A DNA stretch of 64,000 nt from Rhodanobacteraceae bacterium (GCA_016717705.1 JADKFD010000002.1:1-64000), one strand, 5' to 3'; positions 44,401-56,212 are shown, numbered from the stretch's first letter. Notes: generated by a model from the sequence alone, not told the origin. Translations and numbers: made by a program.

Positions 44401-47400
44401 TAGACACCCGTGACCGCGCCGGTGGGCAAGGTGAAGGTGCGCACATTGCCAGCCCCGCCGGCGGTGAAGCCACCGGTGTTGCTGGTCACCGCGCCGAAGG
44501 TCAGATCGCTGTCCAGGGTATCGGTCAGCACGGTCGGCGCCGTGGTCGGGCCATTGGTCACATTCACCGCGACGGTGTAGGTGATCGTGGCACCCGCCAA
44601 AACAGTCGTTCCGCTGGCCGGATTGGATGCCTTGCTGACGGCGATCTGCGGGATCACCGGATGAGCGGTGGTGCACGGCGTGCACGCCGGATCCGGATCA
44701 CCACCGCCGGCAGCGACCACGCTGTTGCCGACCGTGCCGGTCGCGTTGCCGTTGACGGTCGCCGTGTACTGCACCGACGTAAGTGCCGGTCGCCGCGCCG
44801 GTCGGCAGGGTGAAGGTACGCACATTGCCGGCGCCGCCGACGGTGAAGCCGCCGGTGTTGCTGGTTACCGCGACGAAGCTCAAGTCGGCGTCGAGCGTAT
44901 CAGTCAGCACCGTCAGCGCCGTGGTCGGGCCGTTGGTCACTGCAAGGCTGACCGTGTAGGTGATGGTGTCACCGGCCAGAACGGTCGTTCCGGATGCCGG
45001 GTTCGACGACTTGCTGACCGCGATCTGCGGGATCACCGGATGGCCGGTGGTGCACGGCGTGCACACCGGATCCGGATCACCGCCACCGGCAGCGACCACG
45101 CTGTTACCGACCGTGCCGGTTGCGTTGGCGTTGACGGTCGCCGTGTACTGCACGACGTAGGTGCCGGTCGCGGCACCCGTCGGCAGGGTGAAGGTACGCA
45201 CGTTGCCGGCGCCACCGACGGTGAAGCCGCCGGTGTTGCTGGTCACCGAGCCGAAGGTCAGATCGCTGTCCAGGGTATCAGTCAGCACCGTCGGCGCCGT
45301 GGTCGGGCCGTTGGTCACCGCCAGGCTGACCGTGTAGGTGATCGTGTCGCCGGCCAGAACGGTCGTTCCGGATGCCGGGTTCGACGATTTGCTCACCGCA
45401 ATTTGCGGAATCACCGGATGGCCCGTGGTGCACGGCGTGCACACCGGATCCGGATCGCCGCCACCGGCAGCGACCACGCTGTTGCCGACCGTGCCGGTCG
45501 CGTTGGCGTTGACGGTCGCCGTGTACTGCACGACGTAGGTGCCGGTCGCGGCCCGTCGGCAGGGTGAAGGTACGCACATGCCGGCGCCACCGGCGGTGAA
45601 GCCACCGGCGTTGCTGGTTACCGCGACGAAGCTTCAAGTCGGCGTCGAGCGTATCAGTCAACACCGTCGGCGCCGTGGTCGGGCCGTTGGTCACCGCCAG
45701 GCTGACCGTGTAGGTGATCGTGTCGCCGGCCGGAACGGTGGTTCCGGATGCCGGGTTCGACGATTTGCTCACCGCAATCTGCGGGATCACCGGATTGACC
45801 GTGGTGCACGGCGTGCACACCGGATCCGGATCACCACCGCCGGTGGGTACGACGCTGTTGCCGACCGTGCCGGTGGCGTTGGCGTTGACCGTGGCGGTGT
45901 ATTCCACGACGTAGGTGCCACTTGCGGCGCCAGTCGGCAGCGTGAAAGTACGCACCTGGCCAGCGCCACCCGGGGTGAAGCCGCCCGGGTTGCTGGTCAC
46001 CGCGCCGAAGGCCAGATCGGCATCCAGCGTGTCGGTCAACGCCACCGGCGCCGTAGTCGGGCCATTGCTGACCACCAGGCTCACGGTGTAAGTGATGGTG
46101 TCGCCCGCCAAGACAGTGGTTCCGGAAGCCGGGTTGGACGCCTTGCTGGCAGCAATCTGCGGCGTGACCGGGTGGGTGGTCGTGCAGTTGGTGCAGATCG
46201 GATCCGGATCACCGCCACCGGCGGGAACGACGCTGTTGCCGACCGTGCCGGTAGCATTGGCGTTGACCGTGGCCGTGTATTCCACGACGTAGGTGCCGCT
46301 CGCGGCGCCACTCGGCAGCGTGAAGGTTCGCACCTGGCCGGCGCCACCGGCCGTGAAGCCACCGGCGCTGGTCACCGCACCGAAGCTCAGGTCGGCATCC
46401 AACGTATCGGTCAGTACCGTCGCCGCCGTGGTCGGGCCATTGCTGACCACCAGGCTCACCGTGTAGGTGATGGTGTCGCCCGCCAGCACATTGCTGCCCG
46501 AGGCCGGGTTGGACGACTTGCTTGCGGCAATCTGCGGCGTCACCGTATGCGTCGTCGCGCAGGTGGTACAACTCGGATCAGGGTCGCCGCCGCCGGTGGG
46601 AACCACGCTGTTGCCGACACTGCCGGCGGCGCTGGCGTTGACCGTGGCCGTGTATTCCACGACGTAGGTGCCGCTCGCGGCGCCACTCGGCAGCGTGAAG
46701 GTTCGCACCTGGCCGGCGCCACCGGCCGTGAAGCCACCGGCACTGGTCACCGCACCGAAGGTCAGGTCGGCATCCAGTGTATCGGTCAGCACTACCGACG
46801 CCGTGGTCGGGCCATTGCTGACCACCAGGCTCACCGTGTAGGTGATGGTGTCGCCCGCCAAAACCGCAGAGCCGGTCACCGGGGTGGATGCCTTGGTCAC
46901 GGCGATCTGCGGCGTGACCGAATGCGTGGTCGTGCACGCCGTACAGGTCGGATCCGGATCACCGCCACCGCTGGGAACGACGCTGTTGCCGACCGTGCCG
47001 GTCGCCGTGGCGTTGACCGTGGCGGTGTATTCCACGACGTAGGTGCCGCTCGCGGCGCCGCTCGCCAGGGTGAAGGTGCGCACCTGACCGGCGCCACCAG
47101 CCGTGAAGCCGCCCGGGTTGTTGGTCACTGCAACGAAGGTCAGGTCGGCATCCAGCGTATCGGTCAGCACCGTCGCCGCGGTGGTCGGGCCATTGGTGAC
47201 ATTCAGGCTCACCGTGTAGGTGATGGTGTCGCCGGCCAGTACCGAGGAACCCGTCGCAGGGTTGGAGGCCTTGGTCACCGCGATCTGTGGCGTCACCGGA
47301 TGCGTGGTCGCACGTGGTGCAGGCCGGATCCGGATCGCCGCCGCCGGTGGGAACCACGCTGTTGCCGACCGTGCCGGTCGCCGTGGCGTTGACCGTGGCG

Positions 47401-50400
47401 GTGTATTCCACGACGTAGGTGCCGCTCGCAGCGCCGCTCGCCAGGGTGAACGTGCGCACCTGACCGGCGCCACCAGCCGTGAAGCCGCCCGGGTTGTTGG
47501 TCACTGCGGCAAAAGTCAGGTCGGCATCCAGCGTATCGGTCAGCACCGTCGCCGCCGTGGTCGGGCCATTGGTGACATTCAGGCTCACCGTGTAGGTGAT
47601 GGTATCGCCCGCCACAACAGCCGAACCGGATGCCGGGTTCGAGGATTTGCTCGCTTCGATTTGTGGTGCCGCATCGACGATCACGGTCGCGATCGCGGTG
47701 TCGCAAACCAACTGATTCGGCGCCACCTGACAAATCGTGTACGGGTAAGCGTAAGTGCCCGCCGCGGTGCCTGGTGCCACCGTGATCGTGCCACTCGGGT
47801 TCATCGTCAGGCCGGCATTCGGGCTCACGCCCGGCGTCAGCGTGACGTTGGTGCCGATCACTGCCGGCGTGCCGCCGTTGATCGTGTCGTTCCCGATCAC
47901 CGAAGGCGTGGTGCCACCCGTGGCCGGAACATTGGTCGGACCGTCATTGACTGCGTCGATGGTCGGTTGCACCACCACCGTAGCGGTAGCCGTGTCGCAG
48001 ACCAGTTGATTCGGGGCCAGTTGGCAGATCGTGTACGGATAGGCGTAGGTGCCCGGCGCGGTGCCCGGTGCCACCGTGATCGTGCCGCTCGGGTTCATCG
48101 TCAGGCCGGCATTCGGGCTCACGCCCGGCGTCAGCGTGACGTTGGTGCCGATCACTGCCGGCGTGCCGCCGTTGATCGTGTCGTTCCCGATCACCGAAGG
48201 CGTGGTGCCACCCGTGGCCGGAACATTGGTCGGACCGTCATTGACCGCGTCGATGGTCGGTTGCACCACCACCGTTGCCGTTGCCGTGTCGCAGACCAGC
48301 TGATTCGGGGCCAGTTGGCAGATCGTGTACGGATAGGCGTAGGTGCCCGGCGCGGTGCCCGGTGCCACCGTGATCGTGCCGCTCGGGTTCATCGTCAGGC
48401 CGGCATTCGGGCTCACGCCCGGCGTCAGCGTGACGTTGGTGCCGATCACTGCCGGCGTGCCGCCGTTGATCGTGTCGTTCCCGATCACCGAAGGCGTGGT
48501 GCCACCGGTAGCCGGCACATTGGTCGGACCGTCGTCGACGGCATCGATCGTTGCCCCCACCACCACCGTGGCCGTCGCCGTGTCGCAGACCAATTGATTC
48601 GGGGCCAGTTGGCAGATCGTGTACGGATAGGCGTAGGTGCCCGGCGGCGTGCCCGCGGTCACTGTGATCGTGCCGCTCGGATTCATCGTCAGGCCGGCAT
48701 TCGGGCTCACGCCCGGTGCCAGCGTGACGTTGGTGCCGATCACTGCCGGCGTGCCGCCGTTGATCGTGTCGTTCCCGATCACCGATGGCGTGGTGCCACC
48801 CGTGGCCGGAACATTGGTCGGACCGTCATTGACCGCGTCGATGGTCGGTTGCACCACCGTTGCCGTTGCCGTGTCGCAGACCAATTGATTCGGGGCCAGT
48901 TGGCAGATCGTGTACGGATAGAGGTAGGTGCCCGGCGCAGTGCCCGGTGCCACCGTGATCGTGCCGCTCGGGTTCATCGTCAGGCCGGCATTCGGGCTCA
49001 CGCCCGGTGCCAGCGTGACGTTGGTGCCGATGACTGCCGGCGTGCCGCCGTTGAGGGTGTCGTTGACGATCACCGAAGGCGTGGTGCCACCCGTGGCCGG
49101 AATATTGGTAGGACCGTCATCGACCGCGTCGATGGTCGGTTGCACCACCACTGTCGCGGTCGCGGTGTCGCAGACCAGTTGATTCGGGGCCAGTTGACAG
49201 ATCGTGTACGGATAGAGGTAGGTGCCCGGCGGCGTACCCGCGGTCACGGTGATCGTGCCGCTCGGGTTCATCGTCAGGCCGGTTGGTGCCGATCACCGCC
49301 GGCGTGCCGCCGTTGAGGTGTCGTTGACGATCACCGAAGGCGTGGTGCCGCCGGTGGCCGGAATATTGGTAGGACCGTCATCGACCGCGTCGATGGTCGG
49401 TTGCACCACCACCGTGGCGACCGCCATGTCGCATACCAGTTGATTTGGTGCCACCTGACAGATCGTGTACGAATAGCCGTAGGTGCCCGGCGCGGTGCCT
49501 GGTGCCACCGTGATCGTGCCGCTCGGGTTCATCGTCAGGCCGGCATTCGGGCTCGGTCCCGGTGTCAGCGTGACGTTGGTGCCGATCACCGCCGGCGTGC
49601 CGCCGTTGATGGTGTCGTTCGCGACCACCGATGGCGTGGTGCCACCCGTGGCCGGGACATTGGTCGGACCATCGTTCACTGCATCGATCGACAGCACGGT
49701 TACCGTTGCCGTCGCCGTGTCGCAGTTCAGCGGATTGGTGACTTGGCAGATCGTGTAGGGATAGGCGTAGACCCCCGCCGGGGTGCCCGGTGCGATCGTG
49801 ATCGTCCCATCCGGATTCATCGTGAGTCCGGCGTTCGGCGATACGCCTGGCGCAAGGCTGATGTCTGCCGGATTGACTGCGACGCCATTCAGCGTGTCGT
49901 TGCCCAGTACTGAAGCGGTGGACCCGCCGAGCACACCGTTTATCGGACCATAGGTGTCGTTTACCGCATCGATGATGGGTGCTGTGACGGTGACACTGAC
50001 CTGAGCTGTGTCACACACCAGTGGCAGGACCGTGCTGCAGATCTGGTACACCAGGGTGTAGCTGCCCGCGGGTGTTCCAGGGGCGACCGTCACGGCACCC
50101 GTGACGATATTCAGGCTGACGCCTGCATTCGTGCTGGATACCTGGGTGAGATTGACGTTTGCGAGCGTGGCGCCGGCGCCGCCCAATTGGTCGGTGGCGA
50201 GCACATTGGCGAGCGCAATGCCGCCGGTAAAGCCATTGACGGAGGCACCTGTGTCGTTCACGGCGTCAATGATCACCGCTGTGTCGGTGTCGCCGTTGTT
50301 TGCTGGGTTGCTGTCGTTGCTCGCGCCGGTCGTGCCGGTGAAGTTCACCGTCGTCGGACCGGTATTGCTGCCGCCCAGAGTGCCCGGCGCGGTGTAGTCG

Positions 50401-53157
50401 TAAGTGCAGGAAATGCTCGCCCCGTTGGCCAGGCTCGCCTGGGGCTGCGTCGGCGTGCAGACGATATTGCTGATTGCGCCGACATCGGCGCTCGGCACGC
50501 AGGTGGCATTGAGTGCCTGGTCTGGGCCGCCGTTGGCACACACCAAGGTCAGGCCAGTCAGCACCTGTCCTGGTGATACGACTGCCGCAATGGCGCCCAA
50601 GGTGGCGCTCATGTCGGCGATGACCACCGTGGTCGAACCGTTGGCGCTGTTGTTGGCTGCGCTCGATTCAGGCGTGATCGTGCCGATCTGCGCGGTCACG
50701 GGAATGGTGCCGTCGGAGCGGCGCGGTGTAAACGAAGCCCAGGCTGGAGAGCGCCCCGGGAGCCATGTTGCTCGGCAGTCCGGTGAACGTAACCTGGCAG
50801 GTCGTTGTGTTGTAGACGAAAGTGACTGGAGCGATCAACGGAAAATCGACGCCGGCGGGGCAACTACCCGGGGTGCCGATGGTCGCGGCATAGGTCAGTC
50901 CGAATGCTGTCGCTGAGGCAGATCCGAGGTTGCTGAACTGCAAGGTGCCCGACACCTGCGAGCCCGGCGCAGCAACCGCCGGCACGCTGACCGTGGCGGC
51001 GACATCGGCCAGCACGATCACCGTGCTGCCCGACGCGCTGTTCGGCGCCGTGGCGCCAACCACTTCATTGGTGGCGGCGATGGTGGTGTTGACCGTCTGC
51101 GTTCCGACCCCTGGTGCGACGTAGTTGAAATTGAAGATCAGTTGCCCGCCGACGCTCGAAGCGGGCAGGCTGGCCGGCATGCCGGTGAAGGTCACGGCGC
51201 AGGTCGTGGTGTTGTAGCTGCCGAAAGTGACGCCTGCCGGCAGCAATGTGAAGTTCGCAGCGGTCAACGCGGCCGGGCAGCTCCCTGGCGTACCGATGAC
51301 CGCGGTGTAGGTGGTGCCGGAGGCTGCGGTGTCACCGTTGTTGTAGAAGATGAGGCTGCCGAACACCGTCTGGCCGGGGAATGCGCTCGGTTGCACGGTC
51401 ACTATGGTGCCGGGATCGGCGCCGACGATCGGCGGCACGATATCCAGCGTCTGACTGACGATCGGTGTGCGCTCAAGCGCCCACGAGTCCAGGCCCTTGG
51501 CGGTGCCGAAGCCTCTATCGGTACCGGTCTGGCAATCCACGTTGGGGTTATTGGGCTGATCGGCGTACCTGCGATAAAAGAATCCGCTGCCGCCGAGGTT
51601 GGCATCGCTGGAGTCGACGCCGAGCAGGGAATGCGTTGGCGACGGCTGCGGTTGCGTGTTCGCTGCCCCGCAGATGTGCCCATTCAGTGCACCGACCAGG
51701 GTGCCGTTGCGCGTGCGATACCCGCGATCGTCGTAGTAGATCGTGGCGTCCTGCGCGCCATTGAGCTTCTGCACGGTCGGACCACCGAAGGCCATGCCCT
51801 CGGTGTCGATGATCGGGAAGTGCACTTCGCCGTTGCGACCGTCGATCTGGAACGCATAGCCGACGCCGGTCGGAAAGAAGGTGCCCGCATTGTCGCGCCC
51901 GTCCCAGAAGACGCTGTGGGTACCCGTCAGCGCGGTCCCGGAAAGGGTTCGATTCAGTGGGTTGGCGGGATCGAAGTCGACGCCGCGACTGACGACGATC
52001 TGGTAAGACAGCGTATTGACGGTGCTGAACTGGAAGATGCCGCCGCCGCCAAACGCTGTTGTCGATCCGGCGATGGTGCCGGTGAAGCTCACTGAATTCA
52101 GCTGCGGCACTGGTGGCACATGGGGAATGCCGAGCGAGGTCAGTACGCGCTCGACCTCGGCATCATTGGGCCCGGCATCTGCGACGTTCGAAAAGAACAT
52201 CGGGTATTGCGGTTGTTGCGCCGTGACGCCGGTGCCGGCCGGCGCAAAAATCGTTACCGTCTGAGTGGTACCGCGCACGGACTTGTACAACGGATTGGCG
52301 GTGTCGAGGAATCCGGCCCGGTTGCCGAACAGCGCGTAAGCGAAGGGATCGAGGTTGTTGGTGGTCTGCCGATAGCGATAGCCATCTTCGGTGACGTAAT
52401 ACAACAAGTGATTCAGCCGGGCGGTCGCGCCGTTGCCGCCGCTGCGTCCGATCCAGGCATAGGTGAACACGCGCCCGCTGAGATCGGTGGTCGACGTCGC
52501 GTTGGCGCGCACCACAACTTCCCACGCGGCCACCTTGGTGGCCAAAACCTGCGGGTTGGCGCTGGCCGCAGTTACGGCCAAAGCGGCGGCGCCGCTGGTC
52601 GCCCCGGAAAAGCGCACGCCGTAGATGCCGGTTGTTGGGGCTCGGTAAGCGCAGGGGCTCCAGCCATTGGTTACCGTAACCGAGTTGTCGGCACTGTTGG
52701 GGCCCGCCAGCTCGGCCACGCGCGTTGTCACCACGCCGCGCCCGGCAGCACCGTAACTGGCAGGGGGCGTGTTGGACGTCGAGCAGGTGTAGTCGGCGGT
52801 GCCCGGGATGGTCTCGTTGCCGCGCGCGCCAAAGGACTGCGGGTTGTAGATGAAGACGTCGCCGCCGTTGTTGCGATTGCTCGAGCCGGCCAGGATGTAC
52901 TCATTGGCCTGCGCGTAGACATAAATGAACTGGCGGTTGTTGGCGACGCCGGCGTACAGGGCGTTGTTGGCCAGGTCCATTGGCGCGCGCGCGCCGAGCG
53001 TCCCGTTGGGGAACATGGTGCGACTGCCTTCGGCCCAGGCGTTCTGCATGCTGCCGATCGCACCCAGCAGCAGCGTCGCTGCGAGTGCCGTGCGCGCGAG
53101 TTGCCGTTGCGCTGCACGACCGATCTGGCCGAGAAAACCGTGCGTCGTCGTGTTCAT
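41475..53157 (-). CDS. Giant secreted repetitive protein, multiple frameshifts
   Basis: One gene of about 11.7 kb (3,890 codons) broken by indels. It begins with a signal peptide (RTALAATLLLGAIGSMQNAWA). A ~500-residue unique domain follows (FIYVYAQANEYILAGSSNRN; FWDGRDNAGTFFPTGVGYAFQIDG), and two DUF11-like domains (50700-51400). About nine 98-residue 'AxNDGPTNVPATGGTTPSVIGND' domains (47690-50110) and 13 copies of a 126-residue DUF11 domain (42790-47680) follow, ending in divergent DUF11 domains and ...AIFSLFQ with no anchor. Frame breaks are inferred near 50725, 49283-49317, 47311, 45634, 45577, 45552 and 44776; each is recognisable by comparison with neighbouring repeats. Probably a surface or extracellular adhesin-like protein; function unknown. 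Confidence 0.82.
42790..47680 (-). repeat. 13 tandem copies of a 378-bp DUF11 repeat
   Basis: Successive copies start about every 378 bp (reference points at 43069, 43447, 43825, 44203, 44581, 44960, 45338, 45714, 46092, 46467, 46842, 47220, 47597). Each encodes 126 residues with QIAVSKSSNPASGTTVLAGD, TVLTDTLDADLSF, GGAGNVRTFTLPTGA and GGGDPDPVCTPCTT. Spacings of 379, 376 and 375 mark indels or 3-bp losses. The central copies are nearly identical, so recombination or assembly collapse can change copy number. Confidence 0.92.
47690..49770 (-). repeat. Seven near-identical 294-bp repeats
   Basis: Reference points at 47755, 48049, 48343, 48637, 48928, 49222 and 49483 give periods of 294, 294, 294, 291, 294 and 261 bp. 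Each copy encodes 98 residues with GTNVTLAPGVSPNAGLTMNP and a C-x8-C pair (ICQLAPNQLVCD). The 261-bp unit (49222-49483) lacks 32 bp and one further base compared with its neighbours. Two more diverged copies lie up to 50110. Confidence 0.92.
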
Positions 53158-53262
53158 GTAGCCCCTGTCCCCTGGTTCGTTGCCGCACGCCCAACGGTTT
53201 TTCGCCCCAGCAACGCCTTGCGCGTTGCACCAGCAGACAATTGCGCCGTTATTTCATGCAGT

Positions 53263-53291
53263 TATAAACGATATGTGTGAAACCACTTCAA
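53263..53291 (-). promoter_or_regulatory. Candidate sigma-70 promoter of the giant gene
   Basis: On the minus strand TTGAAG (53286-53291), 17-bp spacer, TTTATA (53263-53268), about 105 bp upstream of the start codon, in one of the few AT-rich tracts in the window. A dyad CGTTA-CA-TAACG lies just upstream (53316-53327) and could be an operator. Confidence 0.45.
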
Positions 53292-53785
53292 GTTAATGAC
53301 ACCGATTGCCATGTGCGTTACATAACGTCACAGCAAACGCACAAATCCGGACAGTTTGCGCCGCTGTCGCTGCACGCAGATCCTCACAGCGATTTGCGAG
53401 CGGACGTGAAATTTTGGTGCAAACGCGACTGTAACCACGCCAGCGAGTTACTGCGCGGGGGTGCTGGCCGGCACGAGGGGTTTTTGCAGATAGTTCACGC
53501 AGCGGTAGCGTTTTGGTACACAGCGCCGGGCCGCGGACCTTCCTGTCCGCGCTTTGCACACCGGTGTCAGTCCGGTTCGTGGTCGACCGGAGCCTTCCCG
53601 ATTGAGGCAAGCATGATCACGTGACGCGCGGGAGCCGCGCGTACCAAGCGCCTCGCAATGCCTTGGCAAGCTCCGTGATTGACATAATCATGATTAGACG
53701 CATGCCTGAAGACGGCGCACAAAGAACCAGCCGAGGCCGGCGACTTGTGCATTGCGCGCCAAGCCGCCCGCCCTGGCGCTAGCCG
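53292..53785. other. Intergenic region without a supported gene
   Basis: Apart from the dyad at 53316-53327, nothing was recognised. A short open frame (53277-53624, plus strand) has no start signal or family similarity. The low gene density probably reflects regulatory sequence for the giant repeat gene. Its GC content falls below the surroundings near 53250-53440. Confidence 0.5.
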
Positions 53786-55456
53786 TCAATCCTGACGCTT
53801 GAACTCGATCACCGCGGGTCCCTGATTCAGCGTCACGCTGCTCACCGCGCCGGAGTCCGGCGCAAAGGTCAGCGTGGCATCGACCACGGTCAGGAAGAAC
53901 TTGTTCGGCGTTTCGGCGAAAAGGTCGAAGGCCGGCTGGCCGTCGAGCTGGGTCTTCAGCTGTGCGCCTTCGAGGAACACCTTCATGTTGACGCCGTCGC
54001 CGCGATAGCTGCCGACCAGGCGCTTGAGTTGCTCGACCGGCACGTCGATCGGGGTACGCGCGCTCGGCAGCGGATCGGAGGTCAACAGCGAAACCGCACC
54101 TTCGCCTTCGCCATCCTGATACAGCCGCATGCCGGTGATCTTGCCGGCCGCATCGCGTTCGAGCTTGAACCAGGTCAGGCTGTCCTCGTAGAAGTAGGTG
54201 TCCACTGCGGTCGGGATCAGCGTGGCCTGCGCGCCGCCGGTGCGTTGGGCGACCAGCTTGCCATCGACCACGCGCAGCACGCGCGTGTTGTAGGTATCGA
54301 CGCGGTAAACACCTTCCGCGCCCTTGAGGGTTTCGACGCTGACCTCGATCGGCTTGACCTGCGGATAGGGATCGCCGAGCGCGTAGGCGCCGAGCAGCGT
54401 CGCCAGATGCCCCGGATCGCCCTTGCCGTTGAGACTGGAATCTGAGTTTTGCAGTACGACGACGCTCAGTTGTGCGTCGGGCACGTACAACAAGTGCGAG
54501 GAGAAACCGAAGATGCCGCCGCCGTGCTGCAGTTGCGCATGCCCACGCAGCGTGCCGGGGCCGATGCCGAAGCCATACTTGGCGTCCACCGCCTTGCCGG
54601 CCGGCGTGGTCATCGCCGTGTAGGACGCCGCCGACAGCAGCTTGCCGCCATGCAGTGCGCGGTTCCAGCGAAAAAGGTCATCGACCGTCGATACCAGCGC
54701 ACCTGCCGCGTGCGGCTGGGTCATGCTGAGAAAGGCGGCCGGTGCAACATGGCCGTCGCGCACGGTGTAACCGCGCGCCATTCCCGGGATCAGGGCGTCA
54801 TCGGCGCCATAGACGGTCTGCTTGAGGCCGTTGGGCGCCAGCACCGACTCGGTCAGCTGCGCGTGCCAGGGTTTGCCACTGGCAGCTTCGATCACCGCGC
54901 CGACCAACACGTAGCCCGAGTTGTTGTAGGCCCAACCCTCGCCCGGTGCGAAATCCACCGGTTGGTCCTTGAACGTGGCAATCAAGGCGGCGGTACTGAG
55001 GTCCTGGCGGATCGGTCCGTCCATCACGCCGGCAATGCCGGTGTAGCTCTTCACGCCCGAGGTGTGATTGAGCAACTGGCGCACGGTGATCTTGGCGCCA
55101 TTCGGGAAATCGGGAAGGAACTTCGACAGCGGATCGTCCAGGCCGAGCTTGCCGGCATCGATCAGCTTGAGCAGTCCGGCCGCGGCGAACTGCTTGGTGA
55201 CCGAGCCGATGCGGAAGGACTGATCCGGCGACAACGGCACCTTCAGCTCGACGCTGGCCAGACCCCGCGCACCGCGATAGAGGACCTCGTCACCACGCGC
55301 GACCAGCACGGCAGCGCCGGGACCATCGGCCGGATAGGTGTCGGCCAGCAACTGGTCGGCGTAGGCAGCAACTTCGGCTTTGCCCGGAAGCGTGGCCGGG
55401 GCGGCGTTGGCATTCAACGCGAGAGCGAGCAGAGGCAGGGCTAGCGATAGGCGCAT
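53786..55456 (-). CDS. Serine hydrolase of the beta-lactamase/class C family
   Basis: A 556-residue exported serine hydrolase. Signal peptide MRLSLALPLLALALNANA (ATG 55456 is chosen because it gives this). The SxxK nucleophile motif is in FRIGSVTKQFAA (S-V-T-K); the YxN motif is in EGWAYNNSGY; HGG (in QLQHGGGIFGF) takes the place of the usual KTG triad. Such proteins include esterases, D-aminopeptidases and beta-lactamase-like enzymes. About 180 residues of additional beta-rich C-terminal domain follow (GVYRVDTYNTRVLRVVDGKL; GSYRGDGVNMKVFLEGAQLKTQLDGQ), two lipocalin-like repeats. Substrate unknown. Confidence 0.92.
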   Translation of the reverse strand: MRLSLALPLLALALNANAAPATLPGKAEVAAYADQLLADTYPADGPGAAVLVARGDEVLYRGARGLASVELKVPLSPDQSFRIGSVTKQFAAAGLLKLIDAGKLGLDDPLSKFLPDFPNGAKITVRQLLNHTSGVKSYTGIAGVMDGPIRQDLSTAALIATFKDQPVDFAPGEGWAYNNSGYVLVGAVIEAASGKPWHAQLTESVLAPNGLKQTVYGADDALIPGMARGYTVRDGHVAPAAFLSMTQPHAAGALVSTVDDLFRWNRALHGGKLLSAASYTAMTTPAGKAVDAKYGFGIGPGTLRGHAQLQHGGGIFGFSSHLLYVPDAQLSVVVLQNSDSSLNGKGDPGHLATLLGAYALGDPYPQVKPIEVSVETLKGAEGVYRVDTYNTRVLRVVDGKLVAQRTGGAQATLIPTAVDTYFYEDSLTWFKLERDAAGKITGMRLYQDGEGEGAVSLLTSDPLPSARTPIDVPVEQLKRLVGSYRGDGVNMKVFLEGAQLKTQLDGQPAFDLFAETPNKFFLTVVDATLTFAPDSGAVSSVTLNQGPAVIEFKRQD

Positions 55457-55655
55457 GGCGGTATCCGGGGTGGGTCGGAAGGTCATGGAGTGTGACGGTT
55501 TGGCACTGCCCTGCCCCGTCCCGAAGGTCACACTGGGAACGTTCACGAAGGCACCTGCGAGCGACAGTCGCGAGCACACCGGACTCCCACGGTGTGATCG
55601 CTTCCTCACATCGCGCGGAACACCATGCTTGCACTCCCAACACGGTGGAATTGAC

Positions 55656-56207
55656 ATGCGCACCTACCAGATCGCTGTCGTCGTTGGCAGCCTGCGACAG
55701 GATTCGCTGAACCGTCGCCTGGCCAGCGCCATGGCGCGGCTGGCGCCACCCGAGTTCAGCTTCGCCCAGCTGCGCATCGACGATCTGCCGCTGTACAACC
55801 AGGACGACGACGCTCAGCCGGCAGCCGCCGTGGTGCGCATGAAGGGCGAAATCGCCGCGGCCGACGGCCTGTTGTTCGTGACCCCGGAATACAACCGCTC
55901 GATGCCCGGCGTACTCAAGAATGCGCTCGACCACGGCTCGCGCCCGTACGGTCAGAACGCCTGGGCCGGCAAGCCCGCGGGCGTGCTTGGCGCCTCGGTT
56001 GGCCCGCACGGTACGGCCATGGCGCAGCAACATCTGCGCAATGTGCTGGCTTATCTTGACGCACCGACGATGGCGCAGCCCGAGGCCTTCATCCACGCCA
56101 AGGACGGCTTCTTCGATGCCGACGGCAATATCGGCGAGGGCAGCCGCGCGCATCTGCAGAAGTGGATGAACCGCTATGTCGCGTGGGTGAGCAAGCTCGC
56201 TGCGTAG
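55656..56207 (+). CDS. NAD(P)H-dependent FMN reductase
   Basis: A 183-residue flavodoxin-fold reductase (ChrR/SsuE-like). The FMN phosphate loop is VVVGSLRQDSLNRRLA (GSLRxxSxNR); the second FMN site is LFVTPEYNRSMPGVLKNALDHGSRP; the third is AGVLGASVGPHGTAMAQQHLR. Enzymes of this group reduce FMN, quinones or chromate. ATG 55656 has GGTGG ahead. It is divergent from the serine hydrolase (200 bp apart). Confidence 0.95.
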   Translation: MRTYQIAVVVGSLRQDSLNRRLASAMARLAPPEFSFAQLRIDDLPLYNQDDDAQPAAAVVRMKGEIAAADGLLFVTPEYNRSMPGVLKNALDHGSRPYGQNAWAGKPAGVLGASVGPHGTAMAQQHLRNVLAYLDAPTMAQPEAFIHAKDGFFDADGNIGEGSRAHLQKWMNRYVAWVSKLAA

Positions 56208-56212
56208 CCCGA

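Noticed and set aside
42771..44813. 680-codon plus-strand open frame opposite the giant repeat gene, and similar ones at 45539-47392 and 47220-49316
   Set aside because: Antisense readings of tandem DUF11 and 98-residue repeats; periodic only because the real gene is.
42790..49770. Regularly spaced repeats that could suggest a CRISPR array
   Set aside because: Period is 294-378 bp and fully coding; no short direct repeats with unique spacers and no cas genes.
53277..53624. 115-codon plus-strand open frame in the gap upstream of the giant gene
   Set aside because: No similarity, no ribosome-binding site, and it overlaps the presumed promoter of the giant gene.
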